From NCBI RefSeq assembly GCF_003259675.1, contig NZ_PZJG01000005.1, positions 113,498 to 177,497 of the forward strand: a stretch of 64,000 nt of DNA. The letters run 5' to 3'. The notes beneath the pieces were generated by a model that was given only the letters and a program-made list of their open reading frames with translations, was not told where the DNA came from and ran no database searches. A program made the translations under genes and the position numbers. The stretch comes from Macrococcoides bohemicum (GTDB taxonomy: Bacteria; Bacillota; Bacilli; Staphylococcales; Staphylococcaceae). Below are positions 27,852 to 37,558 of the stretch, one piece after another; position 1 is the first letter of the stretch, and each line of letters starts with the position of its first letter.

Positions 27852-29694
27852 ATCAATTCTGGGACATGAATTTATATTAAAGAAAGAAGATTTAAAAAAG
27901 AAAAAGCAAAAAACTGATCAACGAGGGAACACAATACCGAATGCAAAGAACTGGCAATATTCAATGAAGAAAATATGGCAGTTGATGGATGATGCACATT
28001 TTAAACTATTTATCGTAATTACGTGTGTGATTATTTCATCCTTATTAGGATTGCTTGGACCATATATGATTGGTAAGATTATTGATAATAAAATCATTCC
28101 AAAAAAGTTTGATGGTCTGACACAAGATTTGTGGATGCTACTTATCATATTTATATTATTATCTGTAACATCATATATTGCAGCCATTATCATGGTAACA
28201 ATCGCGCAGGATACTGTATATAAACTAAGAATGCAATTATTTTCACATATGCAGAAGTTACCGATACCTTTCTTCGATAAACGACAACATGGTGAACTGA
28301 TGAGCCGTATGACAAATGATATTGATACAATATCACAAGTATTAAATTCATCATTTATACAGTTTACATCATCTGTTGTCACAATCGTTGGAACAATCAT
28401 CGTGATGCTTATGTTGTCACCATTACTTACATTACTGACGATGATTATTATACCGCTTATGTTTATTGCGATGCAGTGGATTACAAGACGAACTGGACCG
28501 CTCTATAAACGCAGACAAAAAGCAATTGGGGCAATGAATGGTTATATTGAAGAAATTATTTCAGGACAAGTTGTCGTAAAAGTATTCTCACAGGAACAAG
28601 AAGTCATTAGTGGATTTAGTGAAAAGAATAGAAACGTACGTGATAATAGTTTCTGGTCTGTGACGTATTCTGGTTTCATTCCGAAAGTGATGAACTTATT
28701 TAATAATATCTCATTTGCAATTGTTGCCGGTATCGGTGGTATATTAGCGTTAAAAGGATACGGTATAACAGTTGGAACAATCGTTATATTTGCAGAATAT
28801 GCACGTCAATTCACGCGACCATTAAATGATTTAGCAAACCAGTTTAATACAGTGTTAAGTGCATTAAGTGGTGCTGAACGTGTTTTTGAAATTATCGATA
28901 CTGAAGAAGAAATAGATGTAGATAATGCTAATCGTAACCTAGAAATAAAAGGCGATATAAAACTAGAAAATGTAGTATTCAAATATAATGAAGAACAGAC
29001 GAAACCAACAATTAACAATGTATCATTTGAAGTGAAAACTGGTGAATCTTTAGCGCTTGTCGGAGCAACTGGTGCAGGAAAAACGACGATTATTCAACTG
29101 CTTGCCAGATTTTATGAAATACAAGGTGGATCTATAAAGATTGATGACATCGATATTAAAGATATACCAAAGGCAACCCTTCGTAACCAGATGGCATATG
29201 TATTACAGGATCCATTTATATTTGATGGGACGATAAGAGAAAATATTAAATATAAAAATCAGGACATTAGTGATGAAGTGATGATTCAGGCTGCTAAAGA
29301 TGCCAATGCTTATGACTTTATTATGAGACTTGAACATGGATTTGATACAGAAATTACTTTTGAATCTACACATCTATCACAAGGTGAGAAGCAACTTATC
29401 AATATATCGCGTGCACTCGTATTAAATCCTAAAATACTTTTGCTCGATGAAGCAACAAGTAATATTGATACTGTAACTGAGATGAAGTTACAAGAAGCAA
29501 TTGAAAAACTTATGCACGGAAGAACAAGTATTATCATTGCGCACCGATTAAATACGGTGAAAAAAGCAGATAAGATTGTCGTATTAAATCAAGGGGAAGT
29601 CATAGAAGCAGGTAAACAAAGTGATTTAATCGCTTTACGAGGTGTGTACTATGACATGCTGAATTCAGGTGATGACCTTGAATTGTTGGAATAA
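27844..29694 (+). CDS. Heterodimeric ABC exporter, catalytic half
   Basis: This is the partner half-transporter of 616 residues, with a basic N-terminal extension (KKEDLKKKKQKTDQRG), six membrane helices (about 50-350) and an ATPase. Walker A is GATGAGKTT (about 407), the signature is LSQGEKQL (with Gln for Gly), Walker B is ILLLDEATSNID with the catalytic Glu, and the switch His is in IIIAHRLNTV. The GTG start at 27844 follows GAGGTGAGG. The two genes make a typical drug or lipid exporter. The substrate is unknown. A terminator follows the stop. Confidence 0.93.
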   Translation: MPKSILGHEFILKKEDLKKKKQKTDQRGNTIPNAKNWQYSMKKIWQLMDDAHFKLFIVITCVIISSLLGLLGPYMIGKIIDNKIIPKKFDGLTQDLWMLLIIFILLSVTSYIAAIIMVTIAQDTVYKLRMQLFSHMQKLPIPFFDKRQHGELMSRMTNDIDTISQVLNSSFIQFTSSVVTIVGTIIVMLMLSPLLTLLTMIIIPLMFIAMQWITRRTGPLYKRRQKAIGAMNGYIEEIISGQVVVKVFSQEQEVISGFSEKNRNVRDNSFWSVTYSGFIPKVMNLFNNISFAIVAGIGGILALKGYGITVGTIVIFAEYARQFTRPLNDLANQFNTVLSALSGAERVFEIIDTEEEIDVDNANRNLEIKGDIKLENVVFKYNEEQTKPTINNVSFEVKTGESLALVGATGAGKTTIIQLLARFYEIQGGSIKIDDIDIKDIPKATLRNQMAYVLQDPFIFDGTIRENIKYKNQDISDEVMIQAAKDANAYDFIMRLEHGFDTEITFESTHLSQGEKQLINISRALVLNPKILLLDEATSNIDTVTEMKLQEAIEKLMHGRTSIIIAHRLNTVKKADKIVVLNQGEVIEAGKQSDLIALRGVYYDMLNSGDDLELLE

Positions 29695-29711
29695 AATAAA
29701 ATGTGAAATTT

Positions 29712-29746
29712 AGAGCCGATAAACCATTGTTTATCGGTTCTTTTTC
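29712..29746 (+). terminator. Terminator of the ABC exporter operon
   Basis: A 12-bp stem (29712-29723 with 29730-29741, containing a G-U pair) is followed by TTTTT. Confidence 0.88.
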
Positions 29747-29765
29747 TATATAAAAATAGTTATGA

Positions 29766-30288
29766 AATATATATTATGAAAATAATAAAATTAATTTAAA
29801 GTTTAAACAGAATAAATTTGTACTAGATATACCAAGTCTTCATATACCAAAAGGATACATTACAGGTCTTATCGGTGAAAACGGTGCAGGTAAAACGACG
29901 CTTATCTATCAACTATTAAATCTTACTACACCAGATAGTGGAGAAATAACGATATTTGAACAAAACTTATTATGCGATTAATGATGATTTCTTTAAATTT
30001 CACGGTATTATGATGATGTTAGGTATAAGTCTTATCATGAATGGACTCATGCTAATATTTGGAATCAAAAATTCACTATCTTATGTAATACTTGCGAGTA
30101 TCGGTGGTGCATTTCTAATATTCGCATTCGGCTTCCATTACTTATTAGTAATGAATGATTTCAATATGCATCTAAATCTGAGTGATAATAAGTACTGGCA
30201 CTTTTATTTATATCAAATGCCATATATCGTAACTGCTATCGGAATTATTATTTGCATCACTTCATTATTTATCGTTAGAAAATGTTAA
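29766..30288 (+). pseudogene. Decayed ABC transporter: ATPase N-terminus fused to permease C-terminus
   Basis: From about 29800 to 29981 one frame encodes the start of an ABC ATPase: FVLDIPSLHIPKGYITGLIG, then the Walker A GENGAGKTT and PDSGEITIFEQN, and then a stop. There is no usable start codon in that frame. The ATG at 29776 is one base out of frame and meets a stop after seven codons, so a one-base deletion near 29794 is likely. Immediately after, a different frame (29956-30288) encodes about 110 residues with three membrane helices (MMMLGISLIMNGLMLIFG and others), resembling the end of an ABC-2 permease. The Q-loop, signature and Walker B of the ATPase are missing. This looks like a large internal deletion joining two genes. 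Whether the 110-residue piece is expressed is unknown. Confidence 0.75.
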
Positions 30289-30414
30289 GAATCGTTCCAC
30301 ATTTTACACATCCTACAGCTCTTTCCAAAATGTTCACTCCTTTAATATATGATACATATTATTATATGCTATATATTTCCATTTTGAAAATGATTACTGT
30401 AAAGTAAAAATACT

Positions 30415-30443
30415 TTGAAAAAGCGACTTTAAAAAGTTATACT
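30415..30443 (+). promoter_or_regulatory. Promoter of miaB-ricA
   Basis: TTGAAA at 30415-30420 and TATACT at 30438-30443 with a 17-base spacer, about 38 bases upstream of the miaB start. Confidence 0.65.
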
Positions 30444-30480
30444 ATATGAATGATTAAGTTGAAAATGGGGTTATTATAAA

Positions 30481-32013
30481 ATGAATGAAGAAAGCAGATT
30501 AGATGCTTCTCAAGTGCGTGGTAAGAACGCACCAGAGAAAGATTACAGTAAATATTTCGAAAAAGTTTACCAGCCGCCAAGTTTGAAAGATGCAAAAAAA
30601 CGTGGTAAAGAAACTGTCGAGCATCATGCATTTACAATTGATGATAAATATAAAGGATTAGGACGTGGTCGTAAATTCTTTATCCGCACTTATGGTTGTC
30701 AAATGAATGAACATGATACAGAAGTAATGGCAGGTATATTTGAAGCGTTAGAATATACAGCTACAAATGATGTGAATGAAGCAGATGTTATTTTATTGAA
30801 CACTTGTGCGATTCGTGAAAATGCCGAGAACAAAGTATTTGGTGAAATCGGTAATTTAAAACATATTAAACTTGCCAAGCCTGACGTATTAATTGGTGTT
30901 TGTGGATGTATGTCTCAGGAAGAATCAGTTGTCAATAAAATAATGAAATCTTATCAAAATGTAGATATGATTTTCGGTACGCATAATATTCACCGCTTAC
31001 CAGCCATTTTAGATGAAGCATACATGTCTAAAGCAATGGTCGTTGAAGTTTGGTCTAAAGAAGGGGATGTTATTGAGAACCTTCCAAAGGTCCGTATGGG
31101 TGAGACGAAAGCCTGGGTTAATATTATGTACGGTTGTGATAAATTCTGTACGTACTGTATCGTACCATTCACACGAGGTAAAGAGCGTAGCCGTCTTCCG
31201 GAAGAGATTATTGCTGAAGTAAGAGATTTAGCACGTCGTGGTTATAAAGAGATTTGTTTACTTGGTCAGAATGTTAATGCGTATGGAAAAGATATTGAAG
31301 GATTAAATTACGGTTTAGGTGATTTAATGGCTGATATCCAGAAAATTGATATACCACGTGTAAGGTTTATGACGAGTCATCCGTGGGACTTTGATGATCG
31401 ATTAATTGAAGTATTAGGACAAGGTGGCAATATTGTCCCACACATCCATCTACCAGTTCAAAGTGGTAATAATGAAGTGCTGAAAATTATGGGTCGTAAA
31501 TATACGCGTGAAAGTTATTTAGCGTTAGTTGATAAAATTAAAACTGCCATTCCTGATGTTGCATTAACAACTGATATTATTGTCGGTTATCCAAATGAGA
31601 CTGAAGAACAGTTTTTAGATACGATAGACTTATATGAACGCGTCGGTTTTGAACATGCATACACTTACCTTTATTCACCACGTGAAGGTACGCCAGCTGC
31701 AAAAATGAAAGACAACGTGTCAACTGAAGATAAGAAAGATCGTTTAAGACGCTTAAATAAAGTAGTTGAACATCATACTGAAAGTGCATTAAAGAAATAT
31801 CAGGATCAGGAAGTTATTGTCTTATGTGAAGGACCTTCGAAGAAGAATGAAGCTATTCTTGCTGGCTACACGGATAAAAGTAAGTTAGTGAACTTCCCTG
31901 GACCAAGCGAAGCGATTGGTAAGTTAGTTAAAGTTAGAATTACTGAAACGATGCGTTATTCATTAAACGGAGAATTAGTAGAAATTTTAGAACCAGTTGG
32001 GGTGGAAAATTAA
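30481..32013 (+). CDS. miaB: tRNA-2-methylthio-N6-dimethylallyladenosine synthase
   Basis: MiaB is a radical-SAM enzyme that adds a methylthio group to i6A37 of tRNA. The 510-residue protein has the N-terminal MTTase domain with three cluster cysteines ([10 protein letters not shown] about residue 73, [10 protein letters not shown] about 107, [10 protein letters not shown] about 142). The radical SAM motif CxxxCxxC appears as [12 protein letters not shown] (about 218-229). A C-terminal TRAM domain closes the protein ([12 protein letters not shown] onwards). It acts after MiaA, encoded at 43280. The ricA gene starts on its last base. Confidence 0.97.
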   Translation: MNEESRLDASQVRGKNAPEKDYSKYFEKVYQPPSLKDAKKRGKETVEHHAFTIDDKYKGLGRGRKFFIRTYGCQMNEHDTEVMAGIFEALEYTATNDVNEADVILLNTCAIRENAENKVFGEIGNLKHIKLAKPDVLIGVCGCMSQEESVVNKIMKSYQNVDMIFGTHNIHRLPAILDEAYMSKAMVVEVWSKEGDVIENLPKVRMGETKAWVNIMYGCDKFCTYCIVPFTRGKERSRLPEEIIAEVRDLARRGYKEICLLGQNVNAYGKDIEGLNYGLGDLMADIQKIDIPRVRFMTSHPWDFDDRLIEVLGQGGNIVPHIHLPVQSGNNEVLKIMGRKYTRESYLALVDKIKTAIPDVALTTDIIVGYPNETEEQFLDTIDLYERVGFEHAYTYLYSPREGTPAAKMKDNVSTEDKKDRLRRLNKVVEHHTESALKKYQDQEVIVLCEGPSKKNEAILAGYTDKSKLVNFPGPSEAIGKLVKVRITETMRYSLNGELVEILEPVGVEN

Positions 32014-32438
32014 TGTATACAAATGATGAGATATTAGCAAAAGCAAAAGAATTAGGTAAGATGATGGCAGAAACAGAAGCGGTTGAATTTTTTAAACGCG
32101 CAGAAGCTCAAATTCATGAAAATCAAAATGTTCGTGAAAAAATGGCTTCATTAAAATCTTTACAAAAACAAGCGGTTAACTTCCAGAACTATGGTAAAGA
32201 AAAAGCTTTAGGTATGGTAGAAGAGAAGATTGCAAATGTTGAGGCTGAACTTGATGAAATGCCGATTGTAGATCAATTTAAAGAAGCACAAGGTGAAGTA
32301 AATGCATTACTTCAAATGGTTTCTCATGCAATTAGTCAAACTGTAACAGATGAAATCATTGTTTCAACGGGTGGCGATTTATTATCTGGTGAAACGGGTG
32401 CAGCTGCAGCGAATAGCACACCTGGTAAATGTAGTTAA
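32013..32438 (+). CDS. ricA: RicA/YmcA, YlbF-family regulator
   Basis: This 141-residue helical protein belongs to the YlbF/YmcA family. In B. subtilis RicA forms a ternary complex with RicF and RicT that carries iron-sulfur clusters and supports RNase Y-dependent mRNA processing. The body is amphipathic helix (EILAKAKELGKMMAETEAVE, AQIHENQNVREKMASLKSLQ). A C-terminal cysteine lies in the last residues (TPGKCS), which suits cluster binding. Its start overlaps the miaB stop by one base. The rny gene at 15137 would encode its functional target. Confidence 0.9.
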   Translation: MYTNDEILAKAKELGKMMAETEAVEFFKRAEAQIHENQNVREKMASLKSLQKQAVNFQNYGKEKALGMVEEKIANVEAELDEMPIVDQFKEAQGEVNALLQMVSHAISQTVTDEIIVSTGGDLLSGETGAAAANSTPGKCS

Positions 32439-32452
32439 TTTTATAAAATGTA

Positions 32453-32490
32453 AATAATGTCGGTTCATTTGAATCGGCATTATTTTATTA
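32453..32490 (+). terminator. Terminator of miaB-ricA
   Basis: A 14-bp stem (32453-32466 with 32471-32484, two wobble pairs) with the loop ATTT is followed by TTATT. It lies directly before thiW. Confidence 0.8.
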
Positions 32491-32502
32491 ATGGAGGGAA
32501 AT

Positions 32503-32997
32503 ATGAATAATACGCGTAAACTCACTTTAACAAGTATTCTTATCGCGATGAATATTGTATTAAGTCAAATTATTTCTATTCCGATTGGTCCGATTAAAGC
32601 ATTTCCGATGCAGCATTTTATCAATGTTTTGTGTGCTGTTTTTGTGGGTCCGTGGTACGGACTTGCTCAAGCTTTAATCAGTTCGGTTTTAAGAAATATA
32701 TTTGGTACAGGTTCATTTTTTGCATTTCCAGGCAGTATGATAGGAGTGTTAATAGCGGGTATCATGTACAATAAGTTTAGAAAAATTGGATTTGCCTCTC
32801 TTGGTGAGTGGATTGGTACAGGTATTATTGGAAGCATCTGTACAATTCCGATGATGTTTGTAATGAATATTGATTTGAATAGTTTTATGCCAATCTTTTA
32901 TGCATTTTTAATCAATAGTTTTATTGGTAGTATGATTGCATATTTTTTATTGAAATTATTAGATAGAAGAAATTTAATAAATAAAAGGAATGGTTAA
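32503..32997 (+). CDS. thiW: ThiW, ECF-type thiazole uptake S component
   Basis: This 164-residue membrane protein is the substrate-binding subunit of an energy-coupling-factor transporter for the thiazole precursor of thiamine. The family segment FPMQHFINVLCAVFVGPWYG (about residues 31-50) and GTGSFFAFPGSMIGVLIAG (about 71-89) are diagnostic, and five or six membrane helices are visible. The ATG at 32503 follows GGAGGGAAAT; the ATG at 32491 contains the ribosome site and is rejected. The shared EcfAAT module must be encoded elsewhere. No TPP riboswitch precedes it. The gene ends two bases before mutS. Confidence 0.93.
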   Translation: MNNTRKLTLTSILIAMNIVLSQIISIPIGPIKAFPMQHFINVLCAVFVGPWYGLAQALISSVLRNIFGTGSFFAFPGSMIGVLIAGIMYNKFRKIGFASLGEWIGTGIIGSICTIPMMFVMNIDLNSFMPIFYAFLINSFIGSMIAYFLLKLLDRRNLINKRNG

Positions 32998-32999
32998 AG

Positions 33000-35594
33000 A
33001 TGTCTAAACCAACACCGATGATGGCGCAATATTTACAGATGAAAGAACTTTATAAAGACACGATTCTATTCTTTCGTCTTGGTGATTTTTATGAGATGTT
33101 TTACGATGATGCGATACTTGCAGCGAAAGAACTGGAAATCACTTTAACACGTCGAGATAAGAAAAATGCGATTCCTATGTGCGGAGTACCGCACCATTCA
33201 GCAAAGAATTATATCGAACGATTAATTGAAAAAGGTTATAAAGTAGCCATTGCTGAACAAATGGAAGATCCTAAGCTGACTAAAGGGATGGTCAAGCGCG
33301 AAGTCGTTCAGATTATCACACCTGGAACAGTGATGGATGATATGATTAGTGAGAATGAAAGTAATTATTTAGCTTGTCTTTATAAAATTGAACATGATTA
33401 TATTATCGCTTATAGTGATGTTTCAACAGGTGAATTAAAAGTTACACAGTGCGATGAAACAACGATGATGAATGAATTAAGCAGTATTTCACCGAAAGAG
33501 ATTATAGTAAATTTTGAATTACCACAAACAATGGATCAGCAAATTCGTCTGATGACAAATGTTGTATCTTTCTATGAGTCGCATGACACTTTTAAACTGG
33601 TCGATGAACTAGATATTGAATTACAACCAGCAGTTAATTTGCTACTAAGCTATATTAAAGATACACAGATGAAGGCATTAAACCATATCGATAAACCAAT
33701 TGCATACAAAGCGCTGGGGCATATGAGGCTCGATATGTATGCAAAGCGCAACTTAGAGCTTACGGAAAGCATCCGTTTAAAAACAAAAAAAGGTACGCTT
33801 TTATCCATCTATAATCAATGCAAAACACCAATGGGGAATCGCAGATTAAAGGACTGGATTGAACGACCACTAGTAAATAAGGAACAAATTGAAGCGCGAT
33901 TATCAGTTGTTCGTTTATTTAATGATGAATTTATATTAAGACATAATCTACGAGAAGCTTTAACGCACATCTATGATATTGAACGCTTAGCGGGTAGAGT
34001 CCAGTTTGGCAATGTTAATGCGAAGGATTTGATACAGTTAAAATATTCATTAGAACAATTGCCTAGAGTTAATGAATTACTGCAACCTTTTCAACATATT
34101 ATTAGCGGGCTTGACGGGATTCGAAGTTTAGCACCGTTATATCAAATGCTGGAAGATAGTATCGTCGATGAACCACCAGTCACGCTAAAAGAAGGTGGCA
34201 TCTTTAAAGATGGCTATAATGTTACGCTTGATGAATACCGTGATGCCCAGAAAAATGGTAAAGCATGGCTTGCGGAACTACAGGCAAAAGAACGTGAACG
34301 TACAGGTGTTAAATCACTTAAAATAAGCTATAACAAAGTATTTGGATATTATATCGAAATTTCAAAAGCGAATCTCGTCAATATTGATATTGCTAATTTC
34401 GGATATGATCGTAAGCAAACATTAAGTAATGCAGAGCGTTTTATTACTGAGGAACTGAAAGAAAAAGAAGCATTGATTTTGGGCGCTGAAGAAAAGGCGA
34501 TAGATTTGGAATACGAAGCATTTATCGAATTACGTGAACAGGTAAAAGCTTATATTCCTAATTTAAAACGCCAGGCAAAACGCATTGCTGAACTTGACTG
34601 CCTGCAAAATTTTAGTGAAGTCGCAACGAATAATAATTATACAGAACCGGTAATTTCAAGCCGTCGTGTGCTCGATATAAAAGATGCGAGACACCCTGTA
34701 GTAGAGCAGGTGATGGAACGTGATCAATATGTACCAAATGATTGTTTGTTAGATGATAATGGTTTTATTTACTTAATCACAGGACCAAATATGAGTGGTA
34801 AATCGACATACATGCGCCAAGTAGCATTGATTAGTATTATGGCGCAGATGGGATCATTTGTACCAGCTAGTCGTGCAGAATTACCGATATTCGATCAAAT
34901 CTTTACGAGAATTGGAGCTGCAGATGATTTAGTCAGTGGTCAAAGTACATTTATGGTGGAAATGTTAGAGGCTAAAAATGCTTTAGTAAACGCAACTGAA
35001 AATAGTTTGATTATCTTTGATGAAATTGGACGTGGTACGTCTACATATGACGGGTTATCACTTGCTCAATCCATGATAGAATATGTTCATAATCATATCG
35101 GTGCGAAAACGCTTTTTTCAACGCATTATCACGAATTAGTAGGTTTAGATGATTCGCTTGATGGATTAAACAATATACACGTTGCAGCAAAAGAATATAA
35201 CGGTGAACTTATTTTTCTGCATAAAATTATGCCTGGAGCAGTAGAAAACAGTTATGGTATACATGTTGCAAAACTGGCAAATCTCCCGGAAGAAATCATT
35301 AGTCGTGCAGGACATCTATTAGAAACTTTTGAAAATTACAGCATTAAAGATTTAAATTTTGTAAGTAAAGATGATAAAAAAGAAGATTTAAAACAAAATG
35401 AGATTAAAGGTGTTGACGTTTACAGTAAAGAAATCATCAAGGATCAACAAACTGTAATGCAGCCATCTTTTGATCTGTTTGGTGAATCAGAAAAAAATAA
35501 TGTCATTGATGAACTGAAGAATTTAACGATAGAATCTATGACACCAATAGAAGCATTACTCAAGTTACAACAATTGAAGTCTCAAATAAAGTAG
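33000..35594 (+). CDS. mutS: DNA mismatch repair protein MutS
   Basis: MutS recognises base mismatches and small loops. The protein has 864 residues. The mismatch-contacting Phe-x-Glu is in RLGDFYEMF (about residues 26-34). The ATPase Walker A GPNMSGKST is at about 595-603, followed by DEIGRGTSTYDG and the FSTHYHELV switch. The C-terminal tail (SMTPIEALLKLQQLKSQIK) matches the usual end. It begins two bases after the thiW stop and leads into mutL after eight bases. Confidence 0.98.
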   Translation: MSKPTPMMAQYLQMKELYKDTILFFRLGDFYEMFYDDAILAAKELEITLTRRDKKNAIPMCGVPHHSAKNYIERLIEKGYKVAIAEQMEDPKLTKGMVKREVVQIITPGTVMDDMISENESNYLACLYKIEHDYIIAYSDVSTGELKVTQCDETTMMNELSSISPKEIIVNFELPQTMDQQIRLMTNVVSFYESHDTFKLVDELDIELQPAVNLLLSYIKDTQMKALNHIDKPIAYKALGHMRLDMYAKRNLELTESIRLKTKKGTLLSIYNQCKTPMGNRRLKDWIERPLVNKEQIEARLSVVRLFNDEFILRHNLREALTHIYDIERLAGRVQFGNVNAKDLIQLKYSLEQLPRVNELLQPFQHIISGLDGIRSLAPLYQMLEDSIVDEPPVTLKEGGIFKDGYNVTLDEYRDAQKNGKAWLAELQAKERERTGVKSLKISYNKVFGYYIEISKANLVNIDIANFGYDRKQTLSNAERFITEELKEKEALILGAEEKAIDLEYEAFIELREQVKAYIPNLKRQAKRIAELDCLQNFSEVATNNNYTEPVISSRRVLDIKDARHPVVEQVMERDQYVPNDCLLDDNGFIYLITGPNMSGKSTYMRQVALISIMAQMGSFVPASRAELPIFDQIFTRIGAADDLVSGQSTFMVEMLEAKNALVNATENSLIIFDEIGRGTSTYDGLSLAQSMIEYVHNHIGAKTLFSTHYHELVGLDDSLDGLNNIHVAAKEYNGELIFLHKIMPGAVENSYGIHVAKLANLPEEIISRAGHLLETFENYSIKDLNFVSKDDKKEDLKQNEIKGVDVYSKEIIKDQQTVMQPSFDLFGESEKNNVIDELKNLTIESMTPIEALLKLQQLKSQIK

Positions 35595-35602
35595 GTGAAT
35601 AA

Positions 35603-37558
35603 ATGGGTATTATAAAAACATTAGATGCCTCATTGAGTAACAAAATTGCAGCAGGTGAAGTGATTGAACGCCCGCAATCTGTTGTTAAAGAATTAGTGGA
35701 GAATGCAATAGATGCTCGTGCCACAAAGATAACTGTTGCGGTAGAAGAAGCAGGTTTAAAAAGAATAAAAATAACTGATAATGGTTCAGGTATTGATGAA
35801 GATGATCTGGAGTTGATGTTTTTAAGACATGCAACGAGTAAGATTTCAGATGATCATGATTTATTCCATATTCGCACATTAGGATTTAGAGGAGAAGCGT
35901 TAGCTTCAATTGCTTCAGTAAGTCGTGTGACAGTGAATACATGTAGTGATGGTGAAGTTGGACATCAAATTAAAGTTGAAAATAGTCAAATTGTCAGCCG
36001 TAATCTTCATGCAGCGCGTGTAGGAACTGAACTGATTGTCGAAGATTTATTTTATAATACACCTGCTCGATTAAAATATGTTAAAAGTTTACAGACCGAA
36101 CTCGGTAAAATAACTGATATTATGAATCGATTTATAATGAGTTATTCTGAAATACAGTTTACTTTAATAAGTGAGGGAAAAGTAGTTGTTCAATCCATTG
36201 GCAATGGTAAGTTAAATGAAGCAATCGCTGTCATATATGGTATGAAGATTGCAAAAGATATTGTAGAAATTAATGGTGAGACAGGCGATTATAAAGTGAA
36301 TGGGTATATCGCTAAGCCAGAACATACAAGAAGTAATCGACATTACATGTCGATATTTATCAATGGTCGTTATATTAAAAACTTTATGCTCACGAAAGCG
36401 ATTATCAATGGCTATCATACTTTATTACCGATCGGCAGATATCCGATTGTAAGTATTCATATTTCGATGGATCCTGGACTTGTTGATGTGAATGTGCACC
36501 CAACAAAGCAGGAAGTCAGATTGTCAAAAGAACCACAGTTAATGCAATTAATTGAACAGTTAATCAAGGAGAAACTACTCGGACAAAATTTAATACCGAA
36601 AGTTACCACCAAGAATAAAGTACTTGAACAATTCGAACAACAAAAGTTTGAATATGATCATCGTATTTCTGAGCAAGTTGTAAAGGAAAATCAAAGTCCT
36701 GATTTTAAAAGTTCATTTAGTAATGAACAGTCTACTGCATCTGATGTTACAACAGAAGTTGTTCATAGTGAATATGATTATGTAGATAGTAATAATAGCG
36801 ATAAGGCATCTACAAAAGAAGGAGATACAAAGCGCAATTCTGCTGACAAAATCAATATACATAATCGACTTGTAGAAACGAAACAAGATATGAATAGAGA
36901 CTCGTTTAACTTCGAAACAGAGATTGTAAAGACGACTGAAGATTTACCTCAAAATGAAGCAATACAAATTCAACCCCGAAAACTTCCATATTTAGAGGTT
37001 GTTGGGCAAGTACATGGTACTTATATTGTCTGTCAAAATGAGTCGGGAATGTTTATGATTGATCAGCATGCCGCTCAGGAACGTATTAAATATGAATACT
37101 TTAAAAATAAAATCGGAGAAGTAAGCCATGAATTACAGTCTTTACTATTTCCGGTTAATTTACAGTTAACACAAGATGAAGCAATGAAGTTTTCTATGCT
37201 TCAGGAAAAATTATCAGAAATAGGTGTAACACTTGAACACTTCGGTGGTCGAGATTATGTCGTCAATGAAGTGCCTATATGGTTTCCTGATGACGCGAAA
37301 TCAACGATTGAAGATCTTATTGAATATTTATTTGAACATCAGCATGTGGATTTAAATAAATTCAGAGAAGAGACTGCGATTATGATGAGCTGCAAGAAAT
37401 CAATAAAAGCAAACCATTATTTAAAGCATGAAGATATGATGCGATTAATAAATGAGCTCGCACAAACGAATGAACCTTTTACATGTCCACATGGACGTCC
37501 GATTATCATTCAGTTTACAACGTATGAACTTGAGAAACTATTTAAGAGGGTGATGTAA
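35603..37558 (+). CDS. mutL: DNA mismatch repair protein MutL
   Basis: MutL links mismatch recognition to strand incision. The GHKL ATPase domain has NKIAAGEVIERP (about residues 12-23), VKELVENAIDA, DNGSGID and GFRGEAL. A poorly conserved charged linker covers about 330-445. The C-terminal domain keeps the endonuclease motif DQHAAQERIKYE (about 490) with SCKKSIKANHYL and CPHGRP, so this is a nicking MutL, as expected in bacteria lacking MutH. Length 651 aa. Its stop overlaps the glpP start codon. Confidence 0.97.
   Translation: MGIIKTLDASLSNKIAAGEVIERPQSVVKELVENAIDARATKITVAVEEAGLKRIKITDNGSGIDEDDLELMFLRHATSKISDDHDLFHIRTLGFRGEALASIASVSRVTVNTCSDGEVGHQIKVENSQIVSRNLHAARVGTELIVEDLFYNTPARLKYVKSLQTELGKITDIMNRFIMSYSEIQFTLISEGKVVVQSIGNGKLNEAIAVIYGMKIAKDIVEINGETGDYKVNGYIAKPEHTRSNRHYMSIFINGRYIKNFMLTKAIINGYHTLLPIGRYPIVSIHISMDPGLVDVNVHPTKQEVRLSKEPQLMQLIEQLIKEKLLGQNLIPKVTTKNKVLEQFEQQKFEYDHRISEQVVKENQSPDFKSSFSNEQSTASDVTTEVVHSEYDYVDSNNSDKASTKEGDTKRNSADKINIHNRLVETKQDMNRDSFNFETEIVKTTEDLPQNEAIQIQPRKLPYLEVVGQVHGTYIVCQNESGMFMIDQHAAQERIKYEYFKNKIGEVSHELQSLLFPVNLQLTQDEAMKFSMLQEKLSEIGVTLEHFGGRDYVVNEVPIWFPDDAKSTIEDLIEYLFEHQHVDLNKFREETAIMMSCKKSIKANHYLKHEDMMRLINELAQTNEPFTCPHGRPIIIQFTTYELEKLFKRVM

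Noticed and set aside
27918..28400. A 160-codon minus-strand frame inside the second ABC exporter gene
   Set aside because: It is a shadow of the membrane domain coding sequence and has no start signals.
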